64,000 nucleotides of DNA from Tunturibacter psychrotolerans. Lineage in GTDB: Bacteria > Acidobacteriota > Terriglobia > Terriglobales > Acidobacteriaceae. The DNA lies in assembly GCF_040359615.1 (NCBI RefSeq), contig NZ_CP132942.1:4402001-4466000 (forward strand), given 5' to 3'. Positions 1 through 9,255 of this stretch are shown here, one piece after another. Position numbers and translations under genes: made by a program. How positions within the stretch are numbered: position 1 is the first letter of the stretch; the number at the start of each line of letters is the position of its first letter. The notes beneath the pieces were generated by a model. It was given only the letters and a program-made list of their open reading frames with translations. It was not told the origin of the DNA and made no database searches.

Positions 1-178
1 CCACCACCGGAGCGGAGCTCGATTGCGTCTGCTGACCATGAGCCGCACAGGTCGGCAAGCTGCAAAGCACCACAGCCGAGAACCATTTACAGAACCCTAC
101 CAACGTCGTCGCCTTAGTTCGTGACTTGTTGCCACGACCGACCGAATCGAACCCAAGTTTTCCCATTGCATCGGGCAT
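1..178 (-). CDS. N-terminus of a secreted protein (partial, runs off left edge)
   Basis: An open minus-strand frame begins at ATG 178-176, about 7 nt after a GGAAG ribosome-binding site, and stays open to base 1. The roughly 59 visible residues form a typical Sec signal peptide: a basic N-region (GRGNKSRTK), a hydrophobic core around KWFSAVVLCSLPTCAA, then a Gln/Ser-rich stretch (HGQQTQSSS) that looks like the start of a mature exported protein. A second ATG at 166-164 is possible but has no clear ribosome-binding site. Nothing after the signal peptide identifies the family. It is codirectional with kdpDE, about 420 bp downstream of kdpE, so it probably has its own promoter. Confidence 0.5.
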   Translation of the reverse strand, partial: MPDAMGKLGFDSVGRGNKSRTKATTLVGFCKWFSAVVLCSLPTCAAHGQQTQSSSAPVV

Positions 179-599
179 TTTGTTCTTCCACGGTATCATG
201 TGGCTGCGTTTCGGGAGAGAAACGCTTTTTGGGTCTCGCCACGTGGCGCCCATGCACAGGCAATGGATTTGAGAAGAGCTGCCGTCCAAGAAGAACATGG
301 AGGCCATCCTCCGGGCGTTAGAGGTATCGAAATTTCCCCTGCGTTCTGGAGAGTAGAAGCTGTCATGGACAGTCGCGCGCATGGTTGCCACCGCCGCGCG
401 CCCGACGAAAAGATCGGTCCTAATCGTTTATCTTTGTGAACTAATGAACCGAGCAGCAGCCGTTCTGGCTGTGCGAAAGTGGGAGACACGCACCGTTTTC
501 CAAACGATGTAGGAAGTTGTTCTTTGACTTTTCCCACATCGCGATATTTCCAAATCGCATAAATCCTACGTCGACTGTGACGCATAGAAATCCAAACGG
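179..599. other. Intergenic region, no gene seen
   Basis: About 420 bp between the end of kdpE and the left-edge secreted gene. Short open frames on both strands have no recognisable domain, ribosome-binding site or codon pattern like the neighbours. It probably holds the promoter of the left-edge gene. Confidence 0.5.
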
Positions 600-1298
600 C
601 TACGGCTCGCGAAAGCGATATCCAATGTAGCTATCTGTCAGGATATAAGTTGGATTCGCGGGATCGTCTTCGAGTTTCTTGCGAAGCTGGCCAATGAGGA
701 CGCGTAGGTACGCACGATCATTTCCGTTGTCCGGGCCACGTAGTGCCGCGAGTATTCGAGCATGCATAACCGGCCGACCGGCATGCGCCATCAGAAGCTG
801 AAGAGCATCGAATTCACGTGGCGTCAAATGGACCTCGATCCCAGATCGCTCGACGCGCCGTCGAACGGGATCAAGCGTTATTGCTCCATATCTGATGGGC
901 ATCTCGGCCGGAGTTTCGGGTGCCCGAAATCTACGAATAGCGGCACGTATCCTGGCTACTAGCTCGCGCGCTTGAAATGGCTTCGTCACGTAGTCGTCGG
1001 CGCCCGCCTCCAACGCCTCGACTTTATCATCTTCACTGTCACGAACCGTCAGCATAAGAATCGGCAATTTCGTATACGCACGCCTGATGCGCCGACAGGT
1101 TTCGATCCCTCCAATGCCAGGCATATTAATATCCAGCAGCACTGCCTCGTAATCAACCATGCGCAGACGGGTGAGGCCATCTTCTCCATTGCCGGCCTCG
1201 CCTATGTCGAAGCCCATGACGTCAAGGGTAGTGCGCAGGCTGCGTCGCAGCGCCGTGTCGTCTTCTACTATCAGTACTCTTCCTTGTGAGTCGTCGAT
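600..1298 (-). CDS. kdpE: KdpE-like OmpR-family response regulator
   Basis: DNA-binding response regulator. The receiver domain has the acidic pocket in the first strand (VLIVEDD), the phospho-acceptor Asp in LLDINMPG, the Thr of MLTVRD and the Lys of VTKPF. An OmpR-type winged helix follows, ending in RVLIGQLRKKLEDDP and YIGYRF, a KdpE-like pattern. The in-frame ATG at 1217 would delete the whole first strand, so it cannot be the natural start. Upstream to the stop at 1347-1349 the frame holds no ATG, GTG or TTG. The drawn start is ATC at 1298-1296, 6 nt after a GGGAGG site and next to the TGA of the upstream kinase gene. Either this is a rare start codon or there is a sequence or frameshift problem. 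It is paired with the KdpD-like kinase. Identity as KdpE rather than another OmpR-type regulator is inferred from that pairing. Confidence 0.85.
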   Translation of the reverse strand: MDDSQGRVLIVEDDTALRRSLRTTLDVMGFDIGEAGNGEDGLTRLRMVDYEAVLLDINMPGIGGIETCRRIRRAYTKLPILMLTVRDSEDDKVEALEAGADDYVTKPFQARELVARIRAAIRRFRAPETPAEMPIRYGAITLDPVRRRVERSGIEVHLTPREFDALQLLMAHAGRPVMHARILAALRGPDNGNDRAYLRVLIGQLRKKLEDDPANPTYILTDSYIGYRFREP

Positions 1299-1299
1299 T

Positions 1300-2754
1300 T
1301 CAGGCCTCCCTGTTAATGAGAGGTAGCGCGAACGAGAACGTAGTGCTTACCTCTGACTCGCATTCAACCCACACTCTGCCGGTGTGCGCCTCAGCGATAC
1401 GTTTGGTGACAGAAAGGCCGATGCCAGTTCCTGGCGCCTTATGTTGCGACCCGGGGGACCGATAAAAGCGCTGAAAAATCCGCAGCCTCTCTTCAGGCTC
1501 GATAAAAGATCCTTCGTTCTGCACGTTGAACACGACCTCCGTGTCGGTCGACCTCACACGGAGCGTGATTGGCGAACCGGGACTTCCATATTTCGAAGCG
1601 TTGTCGAGCATTTGCAAAAGCGCCATTTCGAGCAAACGTAAGTCTGCCCACACGTAGCTTCCCCATGTCTCGTCGATGGTCCGTAGAGGATGATCCGTCA
1701 AACTATGGGCGACTTGCGCTCTACAATCCCGGAACAATTGGTCTAGCGAAAGCCTTTCGCGTTCCACCTTTAATTGCCCCTCATCTAACTCAGCGGTTCG
1801 CAGCACCTGGTCGGTCAGCTTAGCTAAACGTGTCGCCTGTTCATCGATGAGGGACACGAGTTCTCTCTCCGGATATTCAAGGCGGCTAATCTCCAGCAAT
1901 CCTGAACTTGCGCTCTGGATTGTTGCCAGCGGCGTTTTGAATGCATGCGCCAAACCATCGAGAACGGTCGACCTCAGCTGTTCGCTCCGCTTTGCAGCTT
2001 CAGCATTACTCTCCGCGGAAAAACAATACGCTCTCTCCAGGGCAATCGCCGAGAGAGAAGCAATCGCATCCACGGATCGAGGATCCAGGCAGCTCTTATT
2101 GGAAGAGCCTGCAAGGTAGATTGCGCCGACAGGCCTGGTCCCCAGTCTCAACACGCGCTTGAATTTGCAAGATACTAGATCATTCTCACAAAGCTCTTGA
2201 AAATACGTTGCGCGAACTTCATCGTCCGGAACTGTATCTTTCCCTGCCCGGTCCATTCGCACTTCGCGCGCGTCCCACAGGGCCACAACATCAGCATGAA
2301 ACGTATCAGCAATCAGTCGTGTTAGTTGTGCACCCACTTCATCACGCCGGTCCAACATGAGAATATCCCTGCTCGTCAGATAGAGCTTCTCCAGTCTTGT
2401 CCGTTCACTCTCAGTTTGTAAGGCCTTCCCCGTAATCCGGTCTGCAAAGTGACCAGCCGTCAAAGCGACAGTGACGAATATCGCCGATGAGATCCAGTCC
2501 TGAGGATCATGTTCAAGGAGTGAAAAAATAGGAGGCATGTAGAAGTAGTCAAGGCATGCGGCCGACAATACTGAGGCGACTGCCGCTTCAGGAAATCCCC
2601 ATCGAAAAGCGACCAGCATCACAACAACCAATTCGATAAGGCCCGCGGTCAGTGCTTTGCCGTGACTTAGATAGATGGCGCCTGTGAGCAATGGAATAAG
2701 TGGAACCATCACGACGGTATGCAGCAGGCGCTTGGTGACTTGCGTGGACTTCAT
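1300..2754 (-). CDS. kdpD: KdpD-like sensor histidine kinase lacking the N-terminal Kdp sensor
   Basis: Membrane histidine kinase of 484 residues. Residues about 8-110 hold four hydrophobic segments of the DUF4118 type found in KdpD. A GAF-like region of about 130-240 follows, then a HisKA dimerisation helix with the phospho-acceptor His in LAHAFKTPLATI, and a HATPase domain with N-box MLDNASKYG and G-box APGTGIGLS. Full KdpD proteins of about 900 residues carry an N-terminal KdpD domain and a universal-stress domain before DUF4118; both are absent here. It is followed directly by the response regulator gene. kdpFABC genes are not in the window, so a potassium role is inferred only from family resemblance; the truncated sensor may read another envelope signal. 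Confidence 0.85.
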   Translation of the reverse strand: MKSTQVTKRLLHTVVMVPLIPLLTGAIYLSHGKALTAGLIELVVVMLVAFRWGFPEAAVASVLSAACLDYFYMPPIFSLLEHDPQDWISSAIFVTVALTAGHFADRITGKALQTESERTRLEKLYLTSRDILMLDRRDEVGAQLTRLIADTFHADVVALWDAREVRMDRAGKDTVPDDEVRATYFQELCENDLVSCKFKRVLRLGTRPVGAIYLAGSSNKSCLDPRSVDAIASLSAIALERAYCFSAESNAEAAKRSEQLRSTVLDGLAHAFKTPLATIQSASSGLLEISRLEYPERELVSLIDEQATRLAKLTDQVLRTAELDEGQLKVERERLSLDQLFRDCRAQVAHSLTDHPLRTIDETWGSYVWADLRLLEMALLQMLDNASKYGSPGSPITLRVRSTDTEVVFNVQNEGSFIEPEERLRIFQRFYRSPGSQHKAPGTGIGLSVTKRIAEAHTGRVWVECESEVSTTFSFALPLINREA

Positions 2755-2930
2755 CTCTTACTTATTAGAATACTGCTGATTTACTCGCAATTATCGCGCC
2801 ACTCTGCGTCGAGACGAAGAAAGTTATAAGCAAACCATAAATGTTCCTATCTCACTTAGGTTGTAGTCATGGGATGTCGTCTTTGATGAGACATGGCAGC
2901 CGATTTGTGCTGACAGACTGGAGAAAAACC

Positions 2931-5900
2931 ATGGCCTCTTACAGAGGAACCATACGTCCCATTTCACCCCCTACTTATCATTCTTTGATGTCTTTGTATT
3001 TGGAGGCTATCCGCTCGCAGGCAACTACATTTTGTGAAAAAGGCACAGAGCCGTCTCCTTCACGTCCGCGAATCGCTCAAAAGCACTATCTAACAACCTT
3101 ATTGACTATTCTTGTCGCGCTGCTCTGCATGAGCAACTCTCGCTCGGAGGCGCAATCTACATTTGGTAGCATTCGCGGAATCGTTCAGGACGTCACTGGC
3201 GCCGCAATCCCAGATGCGCAGATCACGCTACACAGCATCGATGAAAATACTGACCGCACGGTGTCAGCGGATGCTACCGGTAGCTATGCATTTGAGAACG
3301 TCCTCGCGAACAGATACAGCATTCGTGCGAAGCACGATGGATTCGCCGACTCGATCGTTTCCGGTGTCACCCTGGCCGCTCGACAGGACCTTCGGTACAC
3401 ACTCGTGATGACGATTGCCCAGCAGGCCACCACCGTGGAGGTCACCTCTTCGGCAACCCAGGTCAATACAGAGAACGGTGTGATCGGAGACTCCAAGGGA
3501 AATGGCGAAATAGGCCAATTGCCGTTGAATTTCCGTGCTTCAACCACCAGCCCATTGGCCGCACTGACTGCTTCTGCGAACGTGCAACAGGATAGTCAGG
3601 GAAATATCGCCATTGGTGGCGCAACCTCAAACATGATCGGCTTCTCTGTCGATGGAATCTCAACCACAAACGTCTTCAACAGCGCCGCCGGTGCAAATCC
3701 GTATCCTTCTCCCGAGGGAATTGCGGAACTGAAAGTTACAGCATTCAACAACAATGCTGAGTTTGCGCAGGTCGGCGATGTCACATTCACGACCAGGGGC
3801 GGATCGAACAACCTTCATGGAAGCCTCTTCGAATATCTTCAGAACGATGCACTTGATGCTCGCGTATTGAACTTCGCGGAGAAGGCCCCAAAACACTTCA
3901 ACACTTTTGGCGGCAGCATCGGTGGTCCGGTAGTTATTCCGCATCTCTATAACGGCCACGACAAAACATTCTTCTTCGTTGACTACGAAGGCAATAGGAG
4001 ACGGACATCGCAAGCAGAGCAATACACCGTACCGACTGCACTCGAAAGAACAGGCAACTTAAGTGAGCTTGCGTCCACTCTTCCTAACGGGGTTTTGACT
4101 AACCCTTCCACTGGACAACCGTACCCTAACTTCACCATTCCAAATATCAGCCCATTCGCAACGGCGCTACTCAACAAGTATTACCCGCTTCCGAACCTGC
4201 CCTCCACTCCCGGCGGCGTCAACTACCAGACACTGGTTCCGATTCCATCGAATACAGATGGCTTTGACGCTCGTCTTGATCAGGTGCTTACGTCGAAGCA
4301 ACAGGTGTATGCGCGTTTCAACCGAAAAAATCTCACTGTCAACGTAGTCAATCCGCTATTGCCAAACGATGTAGATAGCGAACATGATCGTAGCTTCCTC
4401 ATCTCCCACAACTACGTAATCAGCAGCCGATTCCTGAATGAGTTTCGCTATGGCTTCACGGACACGATTCTATCCCCGAACTTCGGAATTGAAGGGGCGG
4501 CTGCTCTTCAAAGCCTGAATCTTCAGGTGGGTGGTGCCCAGGGCGTAAACGTCTCCAACCATCCAACAGATCAAGGATTTCCCAGCATCGTCTTCTCCGA
4601 CGGAACCAATTTCACTCCAATCGGCAGAGACCATGTCGGGCCCACTCAGTCCACGACCAAACAGATTGCGGACAATTTCACTTACAGCCGTGGCAGGCAC
4701 ACCATTCGTGCCGGTGTGGATGTTCGTTGGGTCCGCTTCGCCGTGCCTGAGATCGAGACGCCTTCGGATGACTACGGTCTATTCACCTTCAATCAAAAAA
4801 CATTTACCGGAAGCTCCTTTGGTGATCTTCTGCTTGGCGCTCCCAACACCACCTACTTCGCAGTAACTGGGCCGAGAGATGATGCAGGCGGCGCTCAGAC
4901 GGGCATCTATGGACAGGATCAGTGGCAAATAAATGATCGCCTGACGCTCAACTTCGGTCTGCGATGGGAACTGCTCCCTCCGTTCGTTGACAAGAACGGA
5001 ATTCAGGCGAACTTCGATCCCAACTACAACGGACCGGGTGCAAACGGACAAGGCGCGGTCATCGTAAACAACATCCTGCTGAACGGCCTCAAGCCGGCTC
5101 CCGACTTTCTGGCCTCGTTTGACGCTTGTGGCCTGGGCGGTGTCAATCCGAACTACAACCCTGCTACTTGTACTCCTGTGGTTACAAATAGCCAGGACGG
5201 CGTGTCGACGGGTCTCCGGCAGACGTATCTCCGTAACTTTGACCCACGCGTCAGCTTCGCTTACAGGCCTGACAATAAGACGGTAGTTCGCGCCGGTTTC
5301 GGCATATTCACTGTGACCGCACTGGGGCAACTGCAAAACAACAATGAGAGCAACCCACAAGCCGCCGTCAACACCTGGCAGAACAACAACAATGGCGTGC
5401 CGATCTTTACGTTCCCACAGGTCACGCCCCCTGGCGCAGGATTACAGTTTGGCGGAGGAGAGCTGGAACAGGCTACAAATCCGCGATACCGTGATGCGCA
5501 ATCGGCACAGTGGAACGTGACGGTTGAACGAGAGATCACCTCGAACACTTCGATGCGTATCAGCTACGTAGGCATGAACTCCTACCGGCTCAACGTTTCG
5601 GAGAACCTGAATCAGACCAGACCCAGCACCACGCCCTATAACTTCGCCAACGCTCCATTCCAGAATTGGGGAGTCATCTTCTCGACGAATAACCTTGGCG
5701 GCCAGAACTACCAGGGACTTGAGTTGGAAGCAACTCACCGGATGGGAAGGGGGCTGTCTTACCAGGCCAACTACTCCTGGACCCACAATATCAGTGACGC
5801 TCAGGGCGATGCTCCAACCGCGTTCCAGGGCGAGACTCGCTATGGTCTTGCAGATCTCAACCGCTTCGACATCAGTGCAAACCGTGGCAATGTTGTCGGA

Positions 5901-6482
5901 ACGCGGCGTCAGCGTCTTCTTGTAGTCGGGACCTACGAGCTGCCATTCGGCAAGGGACGACAGTGGTTGAACTCTTCACCCGTTGTCGGCGGCATCCTCG
6001 GCGGTTGGAATGTCAACACAATCACGCTGCTGCAAACAGGGCCGTACCTCACTCCAACCGATAGCATTACCGCTGACCAGACCAACACCGATCCGGCAGG
6101 AGATGGATCGATTGTCCGCCCGGATAGGGTTGGCAATCCAATTCCCGCCAATCGGTCTGCAAGTAATTATTTCAACTTCAGTGCGTTTGCTCACACGCCG
6201 CTCAATGCGGGGCGGGTTGGCAACGCTGGTGTCGGTACTCTCGAGGCGCCCGGAACGATCGCAGTCAGTGCTGGCCTTGCCAAGCTGATCGCTGTCAGGG
6301 ACAACTGGCGTCTGCGCTTCGAATCGACATTTACCAACGTCCTCAACCGCACTAACTATGCTCCCCCACCGACGAACATAAGCAACCAGCAGTCCTTTGG
6401 CGTGCTCGGTGTTAATGGTCCTCAAACTGCGGAAAACGCTGGCAACCGTACAGGTCAGATCGCCTTGCGGGTTGAATTCTAG
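2931..6482 (+). CDS. TonB-dependent receptor, Oar/OmpA-related type with carboxypeptidase-regulatory domain
   Basis: Large outer-membrane receptor (about 1180 residues) of the type expanded in Acidobacteriota, predicted to import oligosaccharides or other large ligands. After an unusually long N-region comes a hydrophobic export segment (LTTLLTILVALLCM) ending at SEAQS. Then follow a carboxypeptidase-regulatory-like beta-sandwich (SIRGIVQDVTGAAIPDA), a plug region with GGSNNLHGSLFEY, and a long beta-barrel ending in a terminal Phe (ALRVEF), the usual outer-membrane assembly signal. The start at ATG 2931 is preferred because GGAG lies 8-10 nt upstream; the frame is open to an ATG at 2841 and a later ATG at 2985 is possible. 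The ligand cannot be deduced: no SusD-like gene or sugar enzyme is adjacent. A hairpin lies just downstream. Confidence 0.93.
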   Translation: MASYRGTIRPISPPTYHSLMSLYLEAIRSQATTFCEKGTEPSPSRPRIAQKHYLTTLLTILVALLCMSNSRSEAQSTFGSIRGIVQDVTGAAIPDAQITLHSIDENTDRTVSADATGSYAFENVLANRYSIRAKHDGFADSIVSGVTLAARQDLRYTLVMTIAQQATTVEVTSSATQVNTENGVIGDSKGNGEIGQLPLNFRASTTSPLAALTASANVQQDSQGNIAIGGATSNMIGFSVDGISTTNVFNSAAGANPYPSPEGIAELKVTAFNNNAEFAQVGDVTFTTRGGSNNLHGSLFEYLQNDALDARVLNFAEKAPKHFNTFGGSIGGPVVIPHLYNGHDKTFFFVDYEGNRRRTSQAEQYTVPTALERTGNLSELASTLPNGVLTNPSTGQPYPNFTIPNISPFATALLNKYYPLPNLPSTPGGVNYQTLVPIPSNTDGFDARLDQVLTSKQQVYARFNRKNLTVNVVNPLLPNDVDSEHDRSFLISHNYVISSRFLNEFRYGFTDTILSPNFGIEGAAALQSLNLQVGGAQGVNVSNHPTDQGFPSIVFSDGTNFTPIGRDHVGPTQSTTKQIADNFTYSRGRHTIRAGVDVRWVRFAVPEIETPSDDYGLFTFNQKTFTGSSFGDLLLGAPNTTYFAVTGPRDDAGGAQTGIYGQDQWQINDRLTLNFGLRWELLPPFVDKNGIQANFDPNYNGPGANGQGAVIVNNILLNGLKPAPDFLASFDACGLGGVNPNYNPATCTPVVTNSQDGVSTGLRQTYLRNFDPRVSFAYRPDNKTVVRAGFGIFTVTALGQLQNNNESNPQAAVNTWQNNNNGVPIFTFPQVTPPGAGLQFGGGELEQATNPRYRDAQSAQWNVTVEREITSNTSMRISYVGMNSYRLNVSENLNQTRPSTTPYNFANAPFQNWGVIFSTNNLGGQNYQGLELEATHRMGRGLSYQANYSWTHNISDAQGDAPTAFQGETRYGLADLNRFDISANRGNVVGTRRQRLLVVGTYELPFGKGRQWLNSSPVVGGILGGWNVNTITLLQTGPYLTPTDSITADQTNTDPAGDGSIVRPDRVGNPIPANRSASNYFNFSAFAHTPLNAGRVGNAGVGTLEAPGTIAVSAGLAKLIAVRDNWRLRFESTFTNVLNRTNYAPPPTNISNQQSFGVLGVNGPQTAENAGNRTGQIALRVEF

Positions 6483-6515
6483 ATCAAGTGGAGGCAAAGC
6501 CAGTGGCGTTGGGCT

Positions 6516-6542
6516 GGGGCGGAGTATCAAATACTTCGCCCC
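6516..6542 (+). terminator. Hairpin after the TonB-dependent receptor gene
   Basis: A 12-bp stem (GGGGCGGAGTAT against ATACTTCGCCCC, one G-T wobble) with a CAA loop, starting 33 bp after the stop codon. No T-run follows, so it may be a structural or Rho-assisted terminator rather than a classical intrinsic one. Confidence 0.5.
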
Positions 6543-6764
6543 GCCTGAGGCCGCCGCTCCGAGAGTAAAGTTCACGTCTCAGATGAAAAAACCACACCCT
6601 TTTCTCCCTCCGCGTACAACAACTTCAGATAGTGCATTCAAATGACTCGCGCCTGACCACCTCCTGACAACTCCCTTTTCTGCTCTCTCTACTCTTCAAC
6701 TTGACCGGACCCGTGTCTTTCATCCGGCAAGCAATCTGCGACACACTCGCAGAGAAAAGAGATC

Positions 6765-8627
6765 ATGCCAAACAAATCTTGTTCTTCGGCCCCTGCAGCA
6801 AATAAGCTCACCTCGCGTCGCGGTCTTCGCACACAAATTCAATCCAGCGCAAAAAATCTCTTCGCTCTTCTCCTCGCGACCTCTTCTCTCACCGTTGCAG
6901 CCCTTGCTCAAACTGCCGGCTCCTACCAGGCAACCAACATCCTCTCGGACGGATCGGTAACCGCCGCCGTTACAGATCCTCAGTTCATCAATCCCTGGGG
7001 TGTCTCCGTCGGACCTGCCTTCTGGATCAACACCCAGGCGACCGGCCTCGACTACGTCGCCACAGCCACAGGAACCATCCCCTTCAAGGTAACCATCCCC
7101 ACCGCCGCAGGAACTGGCACAGGCACTCCCACCGGCACCATCTTCAACTCCTCAACAGCGAACTTCAAGCTGCCTAATGGCTCCGCTGCAACCTTCCTCT
7201 TCTCCACGCTCGACGGCACCATCAGTGGCTGGAACGCAGCTCTCGGCACCACGAACCCCGTCGCCGCACTCGCCCTCAACAACAGCTCCGCCAACGCCGT
7301 CTACACCGACATCGCGCAGCTTACCAACTCCACCGGCACCTTCCTCCTCGCCGCAAACTTCGGCGCCGGCACCGACATCGAGGTCTACGACACCAGCTTC
7401 CACGCCGCCAAACTCGCCGGCGCATTCACCGACACCAACCTCCCTGCCAACTATGCGCCCTTCGCCGTCCACGTCATCGGCAACCAGGTCTTCGTCACCT
7501 ACGCCCTTCGCGCCACCAACACCGCTTCACCCGCCGCACCAACGCCCACTCCGACCCCAACACCTACGCCGACGCCAACGCCAACTCCCACACCTTCGCC
7601 AATCGTGGGACCCTATGCCATCTCCGCATCTGGATCCCGCGCCGCAGCCATCGGCTACGTTCAGACCGTAGGAGCCGGTAACGGCATCGTCGACGTATTC
7701 GACCTCAACGGCAACTTCGTCTCACGAGCCATCACCGGCGGCAACCTCAACGCGCCCTGGGGAGTAGCCATCGCCCCCACCGGCTTCGGCATCTTCGGCG
7801 GCGACCTCCTCGTCGGCAACTTCGGCGACGGCCTCATCAACGTCTACAACCCCACCACCTTCGCCTTCCTCGGCCAGCTCACCGACGCAACCGGCAAGCC
7901 TCTCGCCTTTGCCTCTCTCTGGGAGATTGTCTTCGGCGAAAGCAACGCGACCCCCGCAGGCGCAGGCGATCCCAACACGCTCTACATCGCCGCTGGCCTC
8001 ACCAACGAAGCCCACGGCCTCTTCGCCGGCATCGCCAACACCACAGCCTCCACCGCCCCCGCAGCCTTCGGCTTCAGCGCATCAACCTCCGCTGCCACCG
8101 TCACTGCAGGCAACTCCACCACAGCAACCATCAGCGTCGCACCCACCAACAGCTTCACCGGCAACGTAGCCTTGTCCTGCAGCGGTCCGGTCGGTGTCAC
8201 CTGCACCTTCTCACCCAGCACGCTCTCGGTCTCACCCACAGCAGCAGTCACCAGCACCGTAACCATCCAGACTGCGGCTGGCATGGCACACCTCCAGAAG
8301 CACGCTCCCTGGACCAAAGGCCCAGCCGCTATCACTATTGCATTCCTTCTGCCCTTCGGTTCTCTTCTTGTGTTCACCCGCAGACGCGCCATCTGCAAGT
8401 CAACCCCCTTGCAGTTGCTAAGTCTCTTCGCTCTTCTCGTCATCTCCACCGGCGTAGTAGTAGGCTGCTCCGGCTCTTCGAACCCGGGCGCAGCTCCAGT
8501 CGCCTCCACCCCAGCGCCGACCACACCGGCAACGCCCGGCACCCCGGCTGGCTTACAGATGGTGACCATCACGGCCACCTCCGGCAGCCTCACCCAGAAC
8601 ACGACCATTGCACTCACAGTGCAGTAG
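6765..8627 (+). CDS. TIGR03118 family secreted protein with C-terminal membrane hairpin
   Basis: Exported protein of 620 residues, start supported by GAGAAAAGAG upstream. After a signal peptide (residues about 25-48, ending ALAQ) comes a beta-propeller-like region beginning YQATNILSDGSVTA and FINPWGVSVGPAFWI, which is the TIGR03118 pattern. A Pro-Thr linker (PT repeats at about 7537-7605) interrupts it before a second propeller part (NAPWGVAIAP, GDLLVGNFGDG). The C-terminal module starts with an Ig-like segment (ALSCSGPVGVTCTFSP), then a TM helix, a basic loop (FTRRRAICKS), a second TM helix ending VVVGCSGSS, and a short beta segment ending in TVQ. The same C-terminal plan occurs in the large protein at 55.8 kb. 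Function unknown. Confidence 0.85.
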   Translation: MPNKSCSSAPAANKLTSRRGLRTQIQSSAKNLFALLLATSSLTVAALAQTAGSYQATNILSDGSVTAAVTDPQFINPWGVSVGPAFWINTQATGLDYVATATGTIPFKVTIPTAAGTGTGTPTGTIFNSSTANFKLPNGSAATFLFSTLDGTISGWNAALGTTNPVAALALNNSSANAVYTDIAQLTNSTGTFLLAANFGAGTDIEVYDTSFHAAKLAGAFTDTNLPANYAPFAVHVIGNQVFVTYALRATNTASPAAPTPTPTPTPTPTPTPTPTPSPIVGPYAISASGSRAAAIGYVQTVGAGNGIVDVFDLNGNFVSRAITGGNLNAPWGVAIAPTGFGIFGGDLLVGNFGDGLINVYNPTTFAFLGQLTDATGKPLAFASLWEIVFGESNATPAGAGDPNTLYIAAGLTNEAHGLFAGIANTTASTAPAAFGFSASTSAATVTAGNSTTATISVAPTNSFTGNVALSCSGPVGVTCTFSPSTLSVSPTAAVTSTVTIQTAAGMAHLQKHAPWTKGPAAITIAFLLPFGSLLVFTRRRAICKSTPLQLLSLFALLVISTGVVVGCSGSSNPGAAPVASTPAPTTPATPGTPAGLQMVTITATSGSLTQNTTIALTVQ

Positions 8628-8647
8628 TCAACAGACGTCCTTCCTCA

Positions 8648-8679
8648 CGGCCGCTCGCAACATGGGGCGGCCGCTTTTT
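8648..8679 (+). terminator. Intrinsic terminator after the TIGR03118 gene
   Basis: A 7-bp GC stem (CGGCCGC at 8648-8654 with GCGGCCG at 8667-8673) is followed by C and five T, beginning 20 bp after the stop codon. Confidence 0.8.
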
Positions 8680-8729
8680 CGTATCGAAGCATATAAAAAA
8701 ACACCGCATCAATACTGGTACGATAAGTT

Positions 8730-8785
8730 GATGGGAATGAGGTCTCCCAAAACCGCCGTACAGATCCGGCTGATGACCTCTGCCA
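8730..8785 (+). promoter_or_regulatory. Fluoride riboswitch (crcB motif) upstream of crcB
   Basis: The segment reads TGGGA-ATGAGGT-C-TCCCA, then AAACCGCCG, a short loop, CCGGCTGATGACCTCT. This matches the fluoride aptamer plan: the first stem TGGGA/TCCCA encloses GATGAGG-like bases; a second helix CCG/CGG follows; and the closing CTGATGACCTC pairs back with GAGGTC. The order of conserved blocks corresponds to the crystallised Thermotoga petrophila aptamer (GGGCGATGAGG ... GGCTGATGGCCTC), recalled from knowledge, not searched. It ends about 40 bp before the crcB start, the expected position for fluoride-induced expression of a fluoride exporter. Control at transcription or translation is not evident. 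Confidence 0.88.
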
Positions 8786-8823
8786 ATTCGATCTTCTTAA
8801 TCTGAGGAACAACGAGGCAGACG

Positions 8824-9246
8824 ATGTCATATCTCTGGGTCACAATCGGCAGTGCGTTAGGCGGCCTTCTGCGTTACACAATCACGCGGCTCACTCTCAC
8901 CTGCAGCATCGGCTTTCCCTTCGGCACAGTCCTCATCAACGTGCTCGGCTCCTTCGTCATCGGATACTTCGGCACCCTCACGCTACAAAGCGGTCGCTTC
9001 CCCGCCTCCGACAACCTCCGCCTCTTCGTCATGGTCGGCATCTGCGGAGGCTTCACCACCTTCTCCTCCTTCAGCCTGCAGACCTTCGACCTCATGCGCT
9101 CCGGCGCCTGGGGCAGAGCGTTGGCAAATGTTCTTCTGTCCGTCGTCTTATGCGTCGCCTCAGTCGCCGCCGGCCATATCCTCGCGCAACGTTCTACCCC
9201 AGCGCAGGCCATCGCCGAAACAGCCCAAGAGGAATACACCGGGTAA
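8824..9246 (+). CDS. crcB: Fluoride efflux channel CrcB/Fluc
   Basis: Small four-helix inner-membrane protein (140 residues) that exports fluoride as a dual-topology dimer. Family features: N-terminal LGGLLRYTITRL, the pore Asn in GTVLINVLGSFVIG, and the Phe-box region GGFTTFSSFSLQT that lines the fluoride path and binds the central sodium. Length is normal for the family. A CGAGG site sits about 8 nt before the ATG. The fluoride riboswitch immediately upstream supports the function. cyaY starts 9 bp downstream, suggesting cotranscription. The C-terminal 20 residues are polar and variable. Confidence 0.96.
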   Translation: MSYLWVTIGSALGGLLRYTITRLTLTCSIGFPFGTVLINVLGSFVIGYFGTLTLQSGRFPASDNLRLFVMVGICGGFTTFSSFSLQTFDLMRSGAWGRALANVLLSVVLCVASVAAGHILAQRSTPAQAIAETAQEEYTG

Positions 9247-9255
9247 ACTAAGCAC

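Noticed and set aside
196..585. Minus-strand open frame of 129 codons downstream of kdpE
   Set aside because: Composition is unlike neighbouring proteins, there is no ribosome-binding site or domain, and it overlaps the start of a better-supported signal-peptide gene region in another frame.
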